A DNA stretch of 64,000 bases from the NCBI GenBank assembly GCA_027405735.1, contig JAPEHQ010000001.1, positions 2,170,001-2,234,000 of the forward strand. The letters run 5' to 3'. The notes under the pieces are model-generated. The model saw only the letters and a program-made list of their open reading frames with translations, did not search any database and had not been told where the DNA came from. Source of the stretch: Mucor racemosus (lineage: Eukaryota; Mucoromycota; Mucoromycetes; Mucorales; Mucoraceae). Positions 1 through 11,740 of the stretch are shown here, in pieces; the stretch's first letter is position 1; every line of letters starts with the position of its first letter. The translations under genes were made by a program, and so were the position numbers.

Positions 1-130
1 ACCTACATGATGAATGCACCTTTCATTAATTAATCTTGACCTTGATATACATTGGGTATCAGTTTTTTAGCATTGTATTTTATCTGATTCATTAATATCA
101 TCCGGTCGTATTAAACGATAGTGAACTAAA
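1..130 (+). repeat. 3' tail of T repeat family
   Basis: The block around the words AATGCACCTTTCAT, ATCTTGACC, ACATTGGGTA and TCAGTTTTTTAG reappears at about 5790-5858 and 58950-59045, where it forms the right-hand part of longer T copies. Only the end of this copy lies in the window. No coding potential is visible. Confidence 0.7.
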
Positions 131-1544
131 CTACAATTTACTATTATATTGTTGGTAATTTTTTTGTTATTGTTATTTTAAAAACTTGATCCTATTATTA
201 TTGCCATTGATCATAATAGTCGTCAAACTAATTGGTACAGTATATCATATTACCATTTCGCATTGGTAGAATTTATACAATTGATATCTGCATTTAACAC
301 TGGTGGATTGGAAAGTTGGTGTCTGTTTTTAGTTTGATTAATAATTCTTATTTGATTTTCCAGTATAATTATAGGTGTTTATACTTCTAAAAACTGAATT
401 TCCAACTGCAACTGCATCTGTTGAATATCACTTGCGTTTCTATGCATTGTAGCTGATGCTATACTAACTCCCATTTTAGTAAAAAAGATTCCTTTACATT
501 CATCCATATTCAATTTTTCTGTTATACAGCTTAATATTAATGCACTAACGTTGAGTTTTGTTTATATCTCCATCAAAAAGACACATTCTCTAGACGAAAT
601 CGGCTACCAATTTCTGGAAAGCTCTACTATTATTTCCAAAAAGAAAATATACACCTTAATTTGCTACATTTCCCGAAATAGTGAAACACTGTAACTAATT
701 TTCACTGAATACGCAGGAAATACGCATGGTAAAACGAACATATTACCGTACTGTGAAAAAATGAAAATAAAACACGTAATAAATAATATATAAGATGTTG
801 TTTTATTCTTTTAAGATAAGATAAAGATCTTCATGGCTAATGAAAGTCTTTTGCTATTTATATTAATTGTCTAATCTAAAGGGAATGGAAATCTAAAAGT
901 AATGGATCATTGTAACTGACCAATGATTATCTAGAAAGGTTGATGAAATGTGTTGAGTTGTTATGTACATTGGTAGATGACAAAGTTATTGGTTCTTCAT
1001 GAATGTAAAAATTTATGGACTTGTTTAATAAACATGATAAAAAATTTATGGACTTGTTTATCAACAAGTTCCTTGGTTCTATCTTTGAATACACTTTGAT
1101 TTGGTTGTACAGGATGTCAATTGTATGTACGCGAGATTGACATTTAATTTGTGATTCAAATAATAAACTTTTACTATAATGACAATTACCGTTCTATGAC
1201 ACTTACAGCGGAATACGGTGTAGTAATACGCTCATATTACAATGGTAAAACTCGCATTTTGCATGCATACTCCAACTTTTTATTCAAGATTCTATACTTT
1301 CTATGGGTTCTCTATATTCCTGAATTCTTTTTTATTTGCTTATCTGGAAAATATTACCATTATATTATTACAATGTCCTCAAATTTTTTTCATTGCTTAC
1401 ATAATTTTCTTTACACTAAAAAAAAATATGGACGTATTACCTGAAGGGAAAACGAGGTGATACGGACTTTAATTGCAGTAAAAAACTGATAAATACATCA
1501 TGTTCACAAGTACGGGGTTAAAATTGTAGACCAAAGGAGAGTGA
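131..1544. other. Non-genic stretch, nothing recognised
   Basis: AT-rich sequence with only short ORFs (97 codons or fewer) of low-complexity composition. I see no splice-joined coding blocks, RNA gene or clear repeat here. Confidence 0.5.
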
Positions 1545-1640
1545 CAAGCTTAGCGGGTAGCGCATGCGCTACAAATTGAGTGCGACACACATATTCGTGA
1601 GTTCAAACCCGCCAAAGGGGAATCCCTTTGGTATTAGGAT
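1541..1640 (+). repeat. tRNA-derived SINE-like fragment
   Basis: AGCTTAGCGGGTAGCGCATGC (first 20 bases from about 1547) resembles a tRNA D-arm and pol III A box. About 50 bp later GAGTTCAAACCCGCC (about 1599) resembles a T-arm and B box. The acceptor and T stems do not pair properly, so this is not a functional tRNA. The order and spacing fit the head of a tRNA-derived SINE, with an unrelated tail running toward about 1700. This is inferred from box motifs only. Confidence 0.45.
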
Positions 1641-2753
1641 ATGAATTTCGAAAGAGGATCTCCTATGACCTTGCTTCTCATCGAATATGATCATCCTTTT
1701 TTTGTTCTTAATGACTTTTGCACAGGTGAAACAATTTTTTTCCTTTTTCATTAATGCATATGATATGCATACTATGTAGTATATTTGGCTGGCAAAACCC
1801 GGCTCGACACCAATACTACCAGCATCCATGGGTTATTGTACGTTGAGCCAGTTTGAGCAACAAGTTGGTTACCTGCTACTTACACCTATCAAGATCAGCA
1901 AGCGCATCAATTCTTCATCTCAACGAATATGAATCCAAATGACCTCCTGTTGCAATGGCAAGTACTACTTCTAGCGCTGATCCACAGAATTGCAAAAGGT
2001 TTAGCCTTGTCGTATATTTTTAGGTTTGATAAATAATACTCAAAAAAAAAAGAATTAAAAGAGAATGAGTAATGAATTAGTCCTTCAACTGTATAATAAA
2101 AACATGATATTGTTTATTTACAGTAAGTATAAAAGTACAGCCTTTTATATTGATTTGACAATGAGATCCTGAGTTGTAATTTAAGGCACTATTAAACCAT
2201 TAGATCTGTTTGATAGTAATCTATGGATTGAAATGGACCAATCATAATTTAACCGTTCTTGCAGAGCTTGTGAGTTGCCTTGTTTTAATGTTGCGCTAAA
2301 TGTGCTTGCTGGATGTTGGTTTGATAGCTACTTGATTGATTAACTGCTGGGATGAAATAATATGGTTTCATATATAATTAAAATCTAAGCGTTCTTCGTA
2401 GTTACTAGATTAAACTTATTACGCTAAGAGTTTCTTATATCCGATATCAAGGCTTCCAACTTCAATACATGTCGTAGTCAATAGATTGTAAGATGTATTG
2501 ATACTGTAGAAGGTGATAACATATGGAACTTGGTGACATACAACATAGTATATGATTCATATTTTTTCCAATAATGGTCGCTCTTCCAAAAAAAAAAGCC
2601 AAGCAATATCCGGAAGCGGCCATCTAATGATAGGTCCAAGCTTTGAATCTCTAGAAAATATCACCGGACAGCCCGGACGCGGTTGTTTAAATATTCCAAG
2701 TAGCTATAAGATGCAGGTATCGAAATTTCATACAAAAATTAAGATTCGACTGT
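1641..2753. other. Non-genic stretch, nothing recognised
   Basis: AT-rich DNA between the SINE-like fragment and the MITE. The short ORFs at about 1.6-1.8 kb and 2.55-2.76 kb match no family I recognise and have no splice partners. Confidence 0.45.
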
Positions 2754-3256
2754 ATTGCTATTAAGTATAAAAGACGAGCCGAGCCTAGGACGAGCTTGAC
2801 CAAAGCTCGCCACAACGAGCCGAGCTTTGTATCACTCGAGCTCGAGCCGAGCTTTAATAAAAGCTCGTTTGACAAAGACGAGTTTTTGACTTTTTTTTAA
2901 AAAGCTCGTTTGAGAAAGACGAGCTTTTGACTTCTTTTCAAAAAGTTCAAATTTAAATAATAATTAGTAAATGCTATGACATTATTACTTTAGATAATTG
3001 TCAATTGACATTCATAAGTTTGCTTTACTTTAGATATTTGTCACTGGAAAGGTAAAATAAAGCTCGCGTTGAGATGATGAGTTTTAGTCGCTGCATAAAA
3101 AAGCTCGTTTGGGGTAAACGAGCTCTAGTCACGCGCAAAAAAAAGCTCGTCGAGGTTGAACGAGCTTTTTTGTAAGCTCGTCTAACTTTAACGAGCCTTG
3201 AGAAAAGCTCGGCTGCATAAAAAAGGCTCGGCTCGTTTAATATCACTAATTGCTAT
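2754..3256. mobile_element. hAT-like MITE with 8-bp target duplication
   Basis: The element spans 2762-3248 (487 bp) and is flanked by the direct repeat ATTGCTAT (2754-2761 and 3249-3256). Its ends are imperfect inverted repeats of about 25 bp sharing the core CGAGCCGAGCCT (2775-2786; inverted at 3224-3235). The interior is filled with AGCTCG/CGAGCT words in both orientations and has no transposase ORF. An 8-bp TSD with TA-initial terminal repeats is typical of the hAT superfamily; the assignment rests on these ends alone. Compare the related-looking element at 42033-42686. Confidence 0.7.
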
Positions 3257-3414
3257 TAATTATTCAAAGGCTTATTTTAAGTAAAGCATAAATAAAACAT
3301 ACAACATTATTAGCCTACTAATAACGGATATAACTTGAAAATTATAAGATGATACAACCAGATTAAAAAAAAAAGTCCATAAAATCACAAATTTAAAGGA
3401 TTTATATATAAAAG

Positions 3415-5858
3415 CACTACGGCCGACCTGTGCTGCACACTATAGCCTGATGTGTTGTTGTGCCCACTGAATATGGCTAAAAAGATAACAAGGTGCACAT
3501 GATGGAAACAACAAAAGAAACTGCACACGAGCACAACGCTAAGCTTGTATGTGCAGAATTATAGATTCTGTTCATGTCCATGACATTAATCCCATGTGTG
3601 TATAATGCATAATGCATAATAGTAGAATTGCCCATATGCATATCATTATCCCTATTTGTGCATAATAATAAAATCTGACCATGAGCATAATGAGCTGATT
3701 GTATGGGCACAAATTGATCTGTACATGAGCATCGTGCCGTTTTCAAAATTACATTGAATTTTTTTACTGGAATGGGATTTTAAATTACATTTGCTTTCAT
3801 TAATATAGATTATAGACAATAATAATACAATTCAATACGCTGTTGATGTAGAGCAATACATGCAAGAGCCAATCTATTTACGATTATTATCATTTGTAAA
3901 TATGTTTATAGCTATGATGCTTACAGCAACAATGGTTTTCCTTGAGCATAAAATTAAATAACACTTACTACTTAAATTTATATGCAAGCCAAATTTAAGT
4001 TTATAGATGATACGTTATCACGTATAAAATTTAAACAAATTAACCTTCTTTAAACTTACAATTTTAGTTTACGATTACCAGCTGTAAAAAGATTTGCTTT
4101 CAAGTATAGTTATGATCAAAGCTATGGTTATTAGACAATACATTAGATTATTATTTTTTTTTTGTTTTTGTTTCTATATCATTTAAAATTTTATCACTTT
4201 TCTGGGACATTTCGTGGGTTTGTAGCCAGTTCTAGCTTTTCATTGAGTAGATAATATAAATATCATTGCCTTCGATTTGATCTGATAATCAAGAAATACG
4301 TCCAACAATACAGCAGTAAATAATGATATTTGATCTCAAAATGCGATTAAATGGCAATACCTGTCTCTAATATAGACTGCTACCTATATTAAATACATTA
4401 GTCCTTTATGTTAGAATGCGTATTCAGATGATACAAGAAAAGAATACCAACTTGATAGTCTGATATGCCTTATCAATCGGTGAAAATATCCTTGGAATAT
4501 GAAAACAAAAAGAGAGAAACAACACACGTAGAAAAGGATTTTCAAGACTTTACATTCTGTAGCGCAATTATGACCCTGCTGAATTGCACATTTCATCCAA
4601 TGTAAAAGCAGCATTACAGCGTATGAACCATAAACTAAATAAAAAAGCGGTTTTTTTTTTTACTTTTCTTATATTTAACCACGTACGGTCTGAAAATTCA
4701 GCTTCTGTAGCGGACATTTTTCGGGGCTCATTTTATCCTTACCAACACGTGATTTTGATCAAAAAACAAAAAAATCAAATTTTGATACCAAAATCAACGT
4801 TTAAATGTACTACATTGTGAGAGGAAATTGTAGCCATGACTAATATACATTTTATAAAAGCTTAATATTAAATGTTAAGTAATCAAAATTAGCATTTTTG
4901 ACCCAAAAACGGTTTTTTGATTAAAGGATTTTCATGTAATATTTTGCAATGAAAACGTTTATTATTTTTTATGGAGCAAATAGAGTGCTAGATTCTGTAT
5001 ATGTGTATATTTTTTGTTTTTATAATTGGTAGTATAATTAACTCTAGATTTGCAAAACCAAAAAAAAAAATTAAAAAATGTCAAAATTGATGATCTGGAC
5101 AAGAATAATATTTGAAATTAATATTCCGCTTATAAGCCTTGTAAGACTTAAAAATAAGAGATTTTATAATACCTCAGAACTTTTTCAAGAATTTACGGTG
5201 CTGTACCCACTTGATTCAAGCTTATTACTGTAAATCTTTATACATGCTAATATTGTGTGGTATTTTATTTGATTATAATATAGTCTTACTTTATAATTAT
5301 TGCATTAGAGGTGATTTACATTAAATTTTAGTCTTACCTTCTCTCCAATATCATAAAAATAAAAATGACCATCACTGGAACTTATTGCCGCCTTTTTACC
5401 CTCTTTGTCCCAAGCTAATTTATTCAATGCTTTACCAGAAACAACCTAAGTACTTACAAATGGTTCCTCGGTATTTGCATTCGAATTTTATAAATTAAAT
5501 TAACTGGTTCCACCTACAGTAGTATCAAACGTATCAGCAGCCCGCCTTATGATACATGTCAACCTAAAATCAGAAACATCCCATTGTCATTGTTATAAGC
5601 TATGAAAAATTTGATTTTTAATAATAATACAGCAATTAAATAAAAAAACCAAGATGATACTAATAGTATATGGTGAGTATTTAGCATCTAAGTAGGTTTG
5701 ATGAAGTATGCGTTTAAATTCTTTTGAAACCCCTGAGGCAAACACAACATCTTGGTCCTGTAATTTCTATCCATCAAAATGTTGCAATTTCAACCTATAC
5801 GATGAATACACCTTTCATCAATCTTGACCTCGATGTACATTGGGTACAGTAGCAGTTT
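3415..5858 (+). repeat. T repeat, copy T1
   Basis: This is a long interspersed repeat shared with 55597-59060 and 59083-62283, and in inverted orientation with 29226-30140. It starts CACTACGGCCGACCTGTGC, then carries subterminal GCCCAT, GAGCATAATGAGC and CACATGAGCAC words, an AT-rich middle, and near its right side a minus-strand fragment of a dynein intermediate-chain gene. It lacks the roughly 100-bp GC-containing block present in the other copies at 57655-57735 and 60380-60450. The right border merges into an R repeat fragment. Confidence 0.75.
5333..5592 (-). pseudogene. Dynein intermediate-chain fragment in T1
   Basis: Read on the minus strand, this gives WD40-like sequence including RRAADTFDTT, SGKALNKLAWDKEGKKAA and SSDGHFYFYDIGEK. 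It resembles the block of cytoplasmic dynein intermediate chain that in animals reads DLWNLNNDTE, then ALNRVRW, then YDVGE. In this copy TAA stops interrupt the part before NSNANTEEP. A tiny GTAAGT..TTAG remnant sits where an intron would be, and the fragment ends at a GTAAGA donor-like site. It is a broken gene piece inside a repeat, not a functional gene. Confidence 0.6.
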
Positions 5859-6400
5859 TTTAGAAATGGAGATACCTTTTTGTACACGTTTTTGAGGATA
5901 TCTCCACGAAAAATCAATATTTTGAAAAACCCTAAATTGGGTCCGAGAGAGCTTAACAAGCTTAATGTCATGAATGCAAAAAAAAAGGTTGCCAATATTT
6001 TGAAACCTACTATAGAAATGCCCAAAAAAAAGAAAAAAAATAAAAGTGCTCAGAATTTTTTTATATTCAAACATGTTATAGAGCGCTTTAAAACAAGTAA
6101 GTTTTATTGTTAGAAAGTGTTAGTATAGCTTAAGTTTTTCTAGAGATATGAAGCCTCAAAGTTTTCAATCCTTTAGCAGTGAAATACGCGTAAAAAATCT
6201 GAAACGCTAGCCCTAAAGGAATTGTAGCAATTGCTAGAGATAGGATATTTCCGGATACGCATTTTTGAATTGAAGTTGAACATCTCAGGTACGTGTATAT
6301 ATATTTCGATTTTGCTGTTCTCCACTAAGTATACAAACTTAAGCATATATAAACCAAAAACTTGCTCCATTTTAAATAAGAAAGCGTTCTATTTCTGGCT
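5859..6400 (+). repeat. R repeat, diverged copy R1
   Basis: This block matches 19780-20250, 42950-43290 and the inverted copies near 54200-54740 and 63200-63530. Shared words include GAGGATATCTCCACGAAAAA, AATTGGGTCCGAGA and GAAATACGCGTAAAAA. It is a truncated copy joined directly to T1. An ORF of about 77 codons is open here and aligns in the same frame with ORFs of the other copies. Confidence 0.65.
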
Positions 6401-6747
6401 GTTCTGCTGAATACAAAGCACATAGAAGCAGTAGTTAGCCTATTGTGATTAATTAATGTATCTTTAACTATTTCGGATGAATCTGTACAATATATATATA
6501 TATATATATAGCGGTTTTGTAGATGGAGAACATTAAATTTTTTTTTTTTTTGCAATTCGAATTCTCTCAATTTGAATTTATATCTACGTTTTTCTTCTTT
6601 ACTCTCAACTGGAAATCACAAGAGTATGAATCCATGTATCATGTTATTAGTAAGTATCATAATAAATTGCTCGATTCAAAAGAAGACGAATAATAAAATA
6701 AAAAACAATGACATATATTATATTTATTAAATTGCTTAAAATTTAAA
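6401..6747. other. Non-genic stretch with TA microsatellite
   Basis: Holds a short (TA)n run near 6490-6510 and a poly-T run near 6538-6552. It probably includes the 3' flank of the DPP III gene. Nothing else is recognised. Confidence 0.5.
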
Positions 6748-9030
6748 TTATACATGTCTTTCTACAAAACTTTGAATCATACCAGTAGCAGATGCTTCGT
6801 ATTCTTTCAAAATAACCTCATCATCCTTCAAAATAGTGTTAGCTTGAACAAATACTTTTCGTGGTTGTTTTGAGTTAATAACTATATCACGAATGCTGTT
6901 CCATTTTTCAGGAACATTTGTGGCTTCCATGTAAAGCTTAGTACCATTTACTTCATCTGCTGTTGCTTTGTAAATTTGCAACTCGGTCAAAAACTTGGAT
7001 ACAGCTGGTGCTCCTACAGATCTGATCTTGCTTTTGTCTAAATAAATTTCCAAGCTGTCTTTTCCGTCCACAGTACAAGGCTTGATTTGTAAAAAATCTT
7101 GACCTGCTTCCAACATGACATTCATAATAGCGAAACGAGCTTGCATATGTGCTTGACCCCACTACATCATAAAAAATAAATAAATAAATATATATACATA
7201 TAAATAAAAAAAGGTAAGCAATGTTCACTATGGACTTACCTTTTTGGCATCAGGATTGTACAACTCGAGACCGGTAAGACCAGCTCTGGCCATGTTCAAG
7301 TACATGATATACAAAATATTCTCAGCTTCTTGACCTTCATAATTGAAGATTTTGAGAATATCATCATGAGGTGAAAGTGATAATGCGATACATTCAGCAC
7401 GACATTCTTCATAACTAGATGCAATGCTCTGGAATTTAGAGTTGAAGTTTTGTCCAGGCTTGTACCAAGTTTTAATGGGTTCTCCAGTGATAGGATTTAC
7501 AACAGATTCGATATCAAAATTAAGCTTACCATTCTCATCCTCTGAGAACAATTTACCAGTACCATGACCTAATTCATGAGTACCAACTTGAACCTCAAAA
7601 GAGAGATTGCGATAATTTTTATAGAGTTCAAGATCCTCTTCACGAATGAATGGGAACTTCTCGTTGGGTGCTTTAGCTGAAATGACATTACCCAAAGAGA
7701 CATTTTTTGATCCATAAACTTGAGTCAACTCGGTTAAATTGGGGATATTGATACCTGCAGGTACACCACAAGTAGCAAAAGACAATACTTCCAAAGATGT
7801 GAAATCAGGCTTGTTCAAAGTTTCTCTCTCGAATTCAGCGGTCCAAGGCAAACGAGAGACAAAAAGAGGAGCATTATCTACCAATCTATTGAATTTCAAT
7901 GTTTGTTCCTGATTTACCATGGCAACAAATCCTTCCCATTCAGCACGAACACCTTGAGGATCACGATAAGTTTCAACAAAACCAATATTAGTCTCTACTC
8001 GAGGATTAAGATCTTGTAACCAATAACGCTGGGAATCAACATAAGCCTGCATAGAACCATTTCTGAAAGTGGTGTGGTATGATTCCAACATGTTCTTTTG
8101 TGTCTCATTTGCTGTGTAAGGAATAGCATCATGAATAGCTTGAGCAACCTTCTTTAAGGGTTGTTGGAAATCAGTGAAACTAATTGTAATCTTACTACCA
8201 TTATCTAAAGCGTGAGACTTTTCCTCGAATTCTTCTTGGGCAGCAGCAACAACAAGCTTGAAATCGCCATTTTCATCTTTGAATAATCGAGTATTCAAGG
8301 GGTCGATTCTTTCCTTTTCAAGGAATTCTTGAACTAGTTTAATATCATCGTTGGTAACATTTTCAGTATAATAGCCAGAGACATGTCCTTCTTGAGGAAA
8401 ACCAAGTAAATTGCGGGCAACAGGCTCAACACTAAAGATTTCGTTCTTGGATTGATCAAAGAGTTCAATTGCTTTGTTGGATCCAGATGCACGAACAATC
8501 TTTTCAAAATCATCACTGCTTAAACGAGGAATAAACTTTTCATCGCCAAATGATTTGTAATTGCTTTGATTTCCCAAAAATTGAGCTGAATATTGAAGGA
8601 ATTGTTCAAATGTTTCTTGAGATACCTCACTGAAATACCTGATTTTAATGACGTGCCAATATATTGATTTGTAATACTCTACTCACCTTGCTTTGAATAG
8701 TGTATCGGTTTCAATCATATTGCCTTTTTCATCGGTAAAAATGTCGAGAATAAGGTCATAGATGGGCAAAGCATTAGGATTTGTCTGGTCAATAAGGATT
8801 CGAGAACCTTCAAATGCGGCGCGTGACATAAAGTGAGCATATTTCTTTTCTTGAAGTGAAAGTGTTTCAAAGAAAGGTTTTGCTTCTAATAATGAATAAG
8901 TTGCACTTTCATCTACAAAATAACGTTTAGATAGAGTTGACATGCTGACAAATTGTTGATTTATTTGACGTTTAGGAATAAAATGAAAAGAAGAAGAAGA
9001 TATAAAAGTAAACAAACGACGGCGATACAT
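6748..9030 (-). CDS. DPP3: Dipeptidyl peptidase III (metallopeptidase M49)
   Basis: A zinc exopeptidase that removes dipeptides from the N-terminus of short peptides, normally cytosolic. Three exons (9030-8687, 8629-7240, 7161-6748) join in frame to 715 aa, a usual length for the family. Conserved blocks include EQFLQYSAQFLGN, NYKSFGDEKFIPR, FEVQVGTHELGHGTGKLF and the second zinc-ligand motif SSYEECRAE. The first zinc motif reads HELGH, a standard HEXXH, where animal DPP III has the six-residue HELLGH; the codons at about 7561-7580 are unambiguous. The first 29 residues (MYRRRLFTF...) are basic and hydroxylated and precede an internal Met (MSTLSKRY). That arrangement could give a mitochondrial form and a cytosolic form, which is an inference. 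It is divergent from the DUF2470-like gene upstream. Confidence 0.93.
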
Positions 9031-9607
9031 TGTCTACCTTTTTGTAAAAATATTATAAAAACACAGTGTACAGATACACAAAATTCTCACACGTAAAATA
9101 CCAAATCAGGGAGTTTTAGGGTTTGAAAGATGATTTTTAGTGGCTCCCCTGAAGGGAAGATTGAGGCTAGTTCTTAATATCGATTACTCCAGATTGAGAG
9201 CACGACAGGCATTACCTTGTCTTTTTTCATCATGTATCTGATAAGTCATGGCCGTTGGATCATTGATGTATATATATAATAATGATGCAATTTTGATATT
9301 GTAAAGAAATCAAACGCTCTTCTTTCATATCAAAATTCATCAACAAATACAGACTAGATCAAGTACGAATCGATAATACCGTATTGACTTCACTGATGTT
9401 GAATAGATAATTAAGCATTTTTATAATAAATGCATTCTGGAATTCCTTCTTTTGACTGCTGGAAATGTGGTTACAAAGCTGGTGTAACAAATCTTATAAA
9501 GCAGGCAATTTTACATTATGTAACGGCATTGTTGAAAGTAGAAATAAACGTATAATTTAGCAAATATTTCCCTTTTATCATTTTCAATATTCTCTTGTCC
9601 TGGGAAA
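9031..9607. promoter_or_regulatory. Divergent intergenic region, DPP3 / DUF2470-like gene
   Basis: These 577 bp separate two divergent start codons and must hold both promoters. It is AT-rich, with TATATATAA near 9268-9280. I cannot assign specific factor sites. Confidence 0.4.
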
Positions 9608-10456
9608 ATGTCTGATCCTATTGCTCCTCACAGTGCTCCTATTGCTGCTTATATGAGTGTTCATGAAGGTAGGATACATGTTACAAAACTACCATTTGTA
9701 TTAACGTATGTATATAGCTACCAATCTTGCTTATGTTAGATATTTCGGTCATATTGATAACGCAACAAAAGCAATCTTCAAAAGCCTTGACTCTCGTAGC
9801 TTCACTTTAGATTATCATTTACCCAATGACAATGAAACACACCAAGTATCAATTCCATTTAAGGCACCATTACAAAAGAGAGAAGACATTCGACCAGTGT
9901 TGGAAGCCATGGCTAAAGAAGCCGAGGAAGCGCTAGGATTGGTACGTATGAAAACATGTACATTATTGAGTGACATGTGCTAAGTTTCCTTTCAATTACG
10001 CAGCCAAGCTCACTAACAGGACCCCCTCCATTTATGGCTATTGCCAAAGCAATTGTTGCTTCTACTGATGTCTATACACCCCCTCAACCTCAAGTACCTT
10101 TAAACAGTTTCTATTTGCCCGAGAATAAAATCATGTTACCTGTTGGTATAGGTTTGGGTGTAATTGCTTTACTTGCTTATGGATCTGATGATTATTTAAA
10201 ACGCCAATTTCCTGCGCAGGTATTGCAACTTCGTAACAAGGTGGGTGTAGAGCTTATTCATAAGATTTGGAAAGGCTTGGCAATTGTTCATTTAAGTGAG
10301 GGAGCGTATACATTTGTCACATGTATTCATAGAGGCTGGTACTCTCCTATCAACACTATAAAGTGGACTTTGAGCTCTATTTTATTCGGTGTAGGATCTA
10401 TCAAGCTTTTGAAAAAGCACGCTAATGATGTTGCTGGTGTAAAGAAGACAGATTAA
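9608..10456 (+). CDS. DUF2470-like domain membrane protein
   Basis: Exons 9608-9668, 9718-9941 and 10004-10456 join to 245 aa. The N-terminal half (YVRYFGHIDNATKAIF, then IPFKAPLQKREDIRPVLEAM, then EALGLPSSLTGPP) resembles the DUF2470 domain found in heme-utilisation-related proteins and in fungal integral membrane proteins. The C-terminal half has hydrophobic segments around MLPVGIGLGVIALLAYG, FVTCIHRGWYSPIN and TLSSILFGVGSIKLL, like the TMEM254/DUF4499 tail fused to it in many fungi. No catalytic residues are evident and the function is unknown. Family placement is by pattern only. Confidence 0.7.
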
Positions 10457-10926
10457 ACATGTCATATGTTGTTGTATGCAATAATTTATTGAATAAAAAA
10501 ATGTTACATTGCAGTAGTAATGTGATTGAAGTCCCGAAATTTACTATGCATTTTGTAAATTTAAAGGATTTTTCAAAGTAATCCACCAATTTTCAAAAGC
10601 AATCAATTGTAATGAAAACAATGATTCACATATTCTCAATACTCTTGATATTTTTTTTTTTGCAAAGCAAGGATGAATATTTGTGTCTGTAATCATTTTT
10701 CGATGGGGTATATGATTGCGCAGTCTTTTGACATTCAGTCAAGAGAAGCTGTAAATCCAATTAATTAACACCTATAGACATCGATGCAGCCTCTCGTACT
10801 CTAGAAAATATTCATATAAAGTGGTTCGATTGTTTTTCATTATGGTTTGAAATGCAGCGGATACAATGACCGAATCTGTCAAGCAAGCAAACGCTGTTTC
10901 TCTTCTTTTTCTTATAAACAAATACA
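10457..10926. other. Intergenic, COQ7 upstream region
   Basis: AT-rich 470 bp between the upstream 3' end and COQ7. It has a poly-T run near 10650 and a pyrimidine-rich TTTCTCTTCTTTTTC leader just before the COQ7 start. No other feature is recognised. Confidence 0.45.
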
Positions 10927-11630
10927 ATGTTGGTCATTCGCAGAGTCGTTCCTACTATCTCAAAATCATGTCGTTCTTTATCTACTGTACATAATTTATC
11001 TGCAGTTACTAATGACCGAGATTTAACACAATACGAAAAGGATATTATTTCACCAATGATTCGCGTCGATCAATCAGGGGAAGTAGGCGCTTATTACATT
11101 TATAAAGGTCAAATTGCAGTATTAGGGAACGATCCTAAATTACGACCTTTGCTTGAGATGATGTGGGACCAAGAAAGACATCATTTAGAGCTTTTTAGTG
11201 ATTTAGTGGGCGAACATCGTGTGAGACCAAGTTTATTGAGACCCATTTGGGAAGTAGCTGGATTTGCTGTTGGTGCTGGAACCGCACTTTTGGGAAAAGA
11301 AGCTGCTATGGCTTGTACTGAAGCAGTTGAAACTGTTATTGGAAATCATTATAATGAGCAATCGAGAGAATTGCACGAACTTAAAAATCCCAATAAGCAA
11401 TTAGATTATTTATCCAAGGTAAAAAAAAAAAAGGAAAAGAAAATGTACAATCTCATGCTGTAATTTTACTAATTAGAATATAGACTGTTGCGAGTTGTAG
11501 AGACGATGAATTAGAACATCATGATATTGCTGTCAATCATAATGCTCAACAAGCTCCTTTTCATAGTTTGTTGAGTGCAGTTATTAAGCAAGGTTGTAAA
11601 TCTGCTATTTGGGTTGCTGCTCGAATTTAA
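10927..11630 (+). CDS. COQ7: 5-demethoxyubiquinone hydroxylase (COQ7)
   Basis: A di-iron monooxygenase that hydroxylates demethoxyubiquinone, the penultimate step of ubiquinone synthesis, at the matrix side of the mitochondrial inner membrane. Exons 10927-11418 and 11484-11630 give 212 aa. Two-fold repeated ferritin-like iron ligands are visible: Glu52 in VDQSGEVGA, Glu83 and His86 in WDQERHH, Glu135 in EAVETVIGNHYNEQ, and the last Glu/His pair in DDELEHHD. The C-terminus KQGCKSAIWVAARI is the family's usual end. The first 20 residues (MLVIRRVVPTISKSCRSLST) form a basic mitochondrial leader. The first exon continues into a poly-A-rich intron whose read-through would add a false tail. Confidence 0.95.
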
Positions 11631-11740
11631 TAACAATAAAAATCATGTGTTTAAATGTTTTATGCATTTTGTTTATTTCTCACCTTTGTATATATTCGGC
11701 TCTCTCTCTCTCTCTCTTTTTTTTTTCTTCTCTTTAAATA

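Noticed and set aside
1541..1620. Functional tRNA gene
   Set aside because: Box motifs are tRNA-like, but the acceptor and T stems do not pair.
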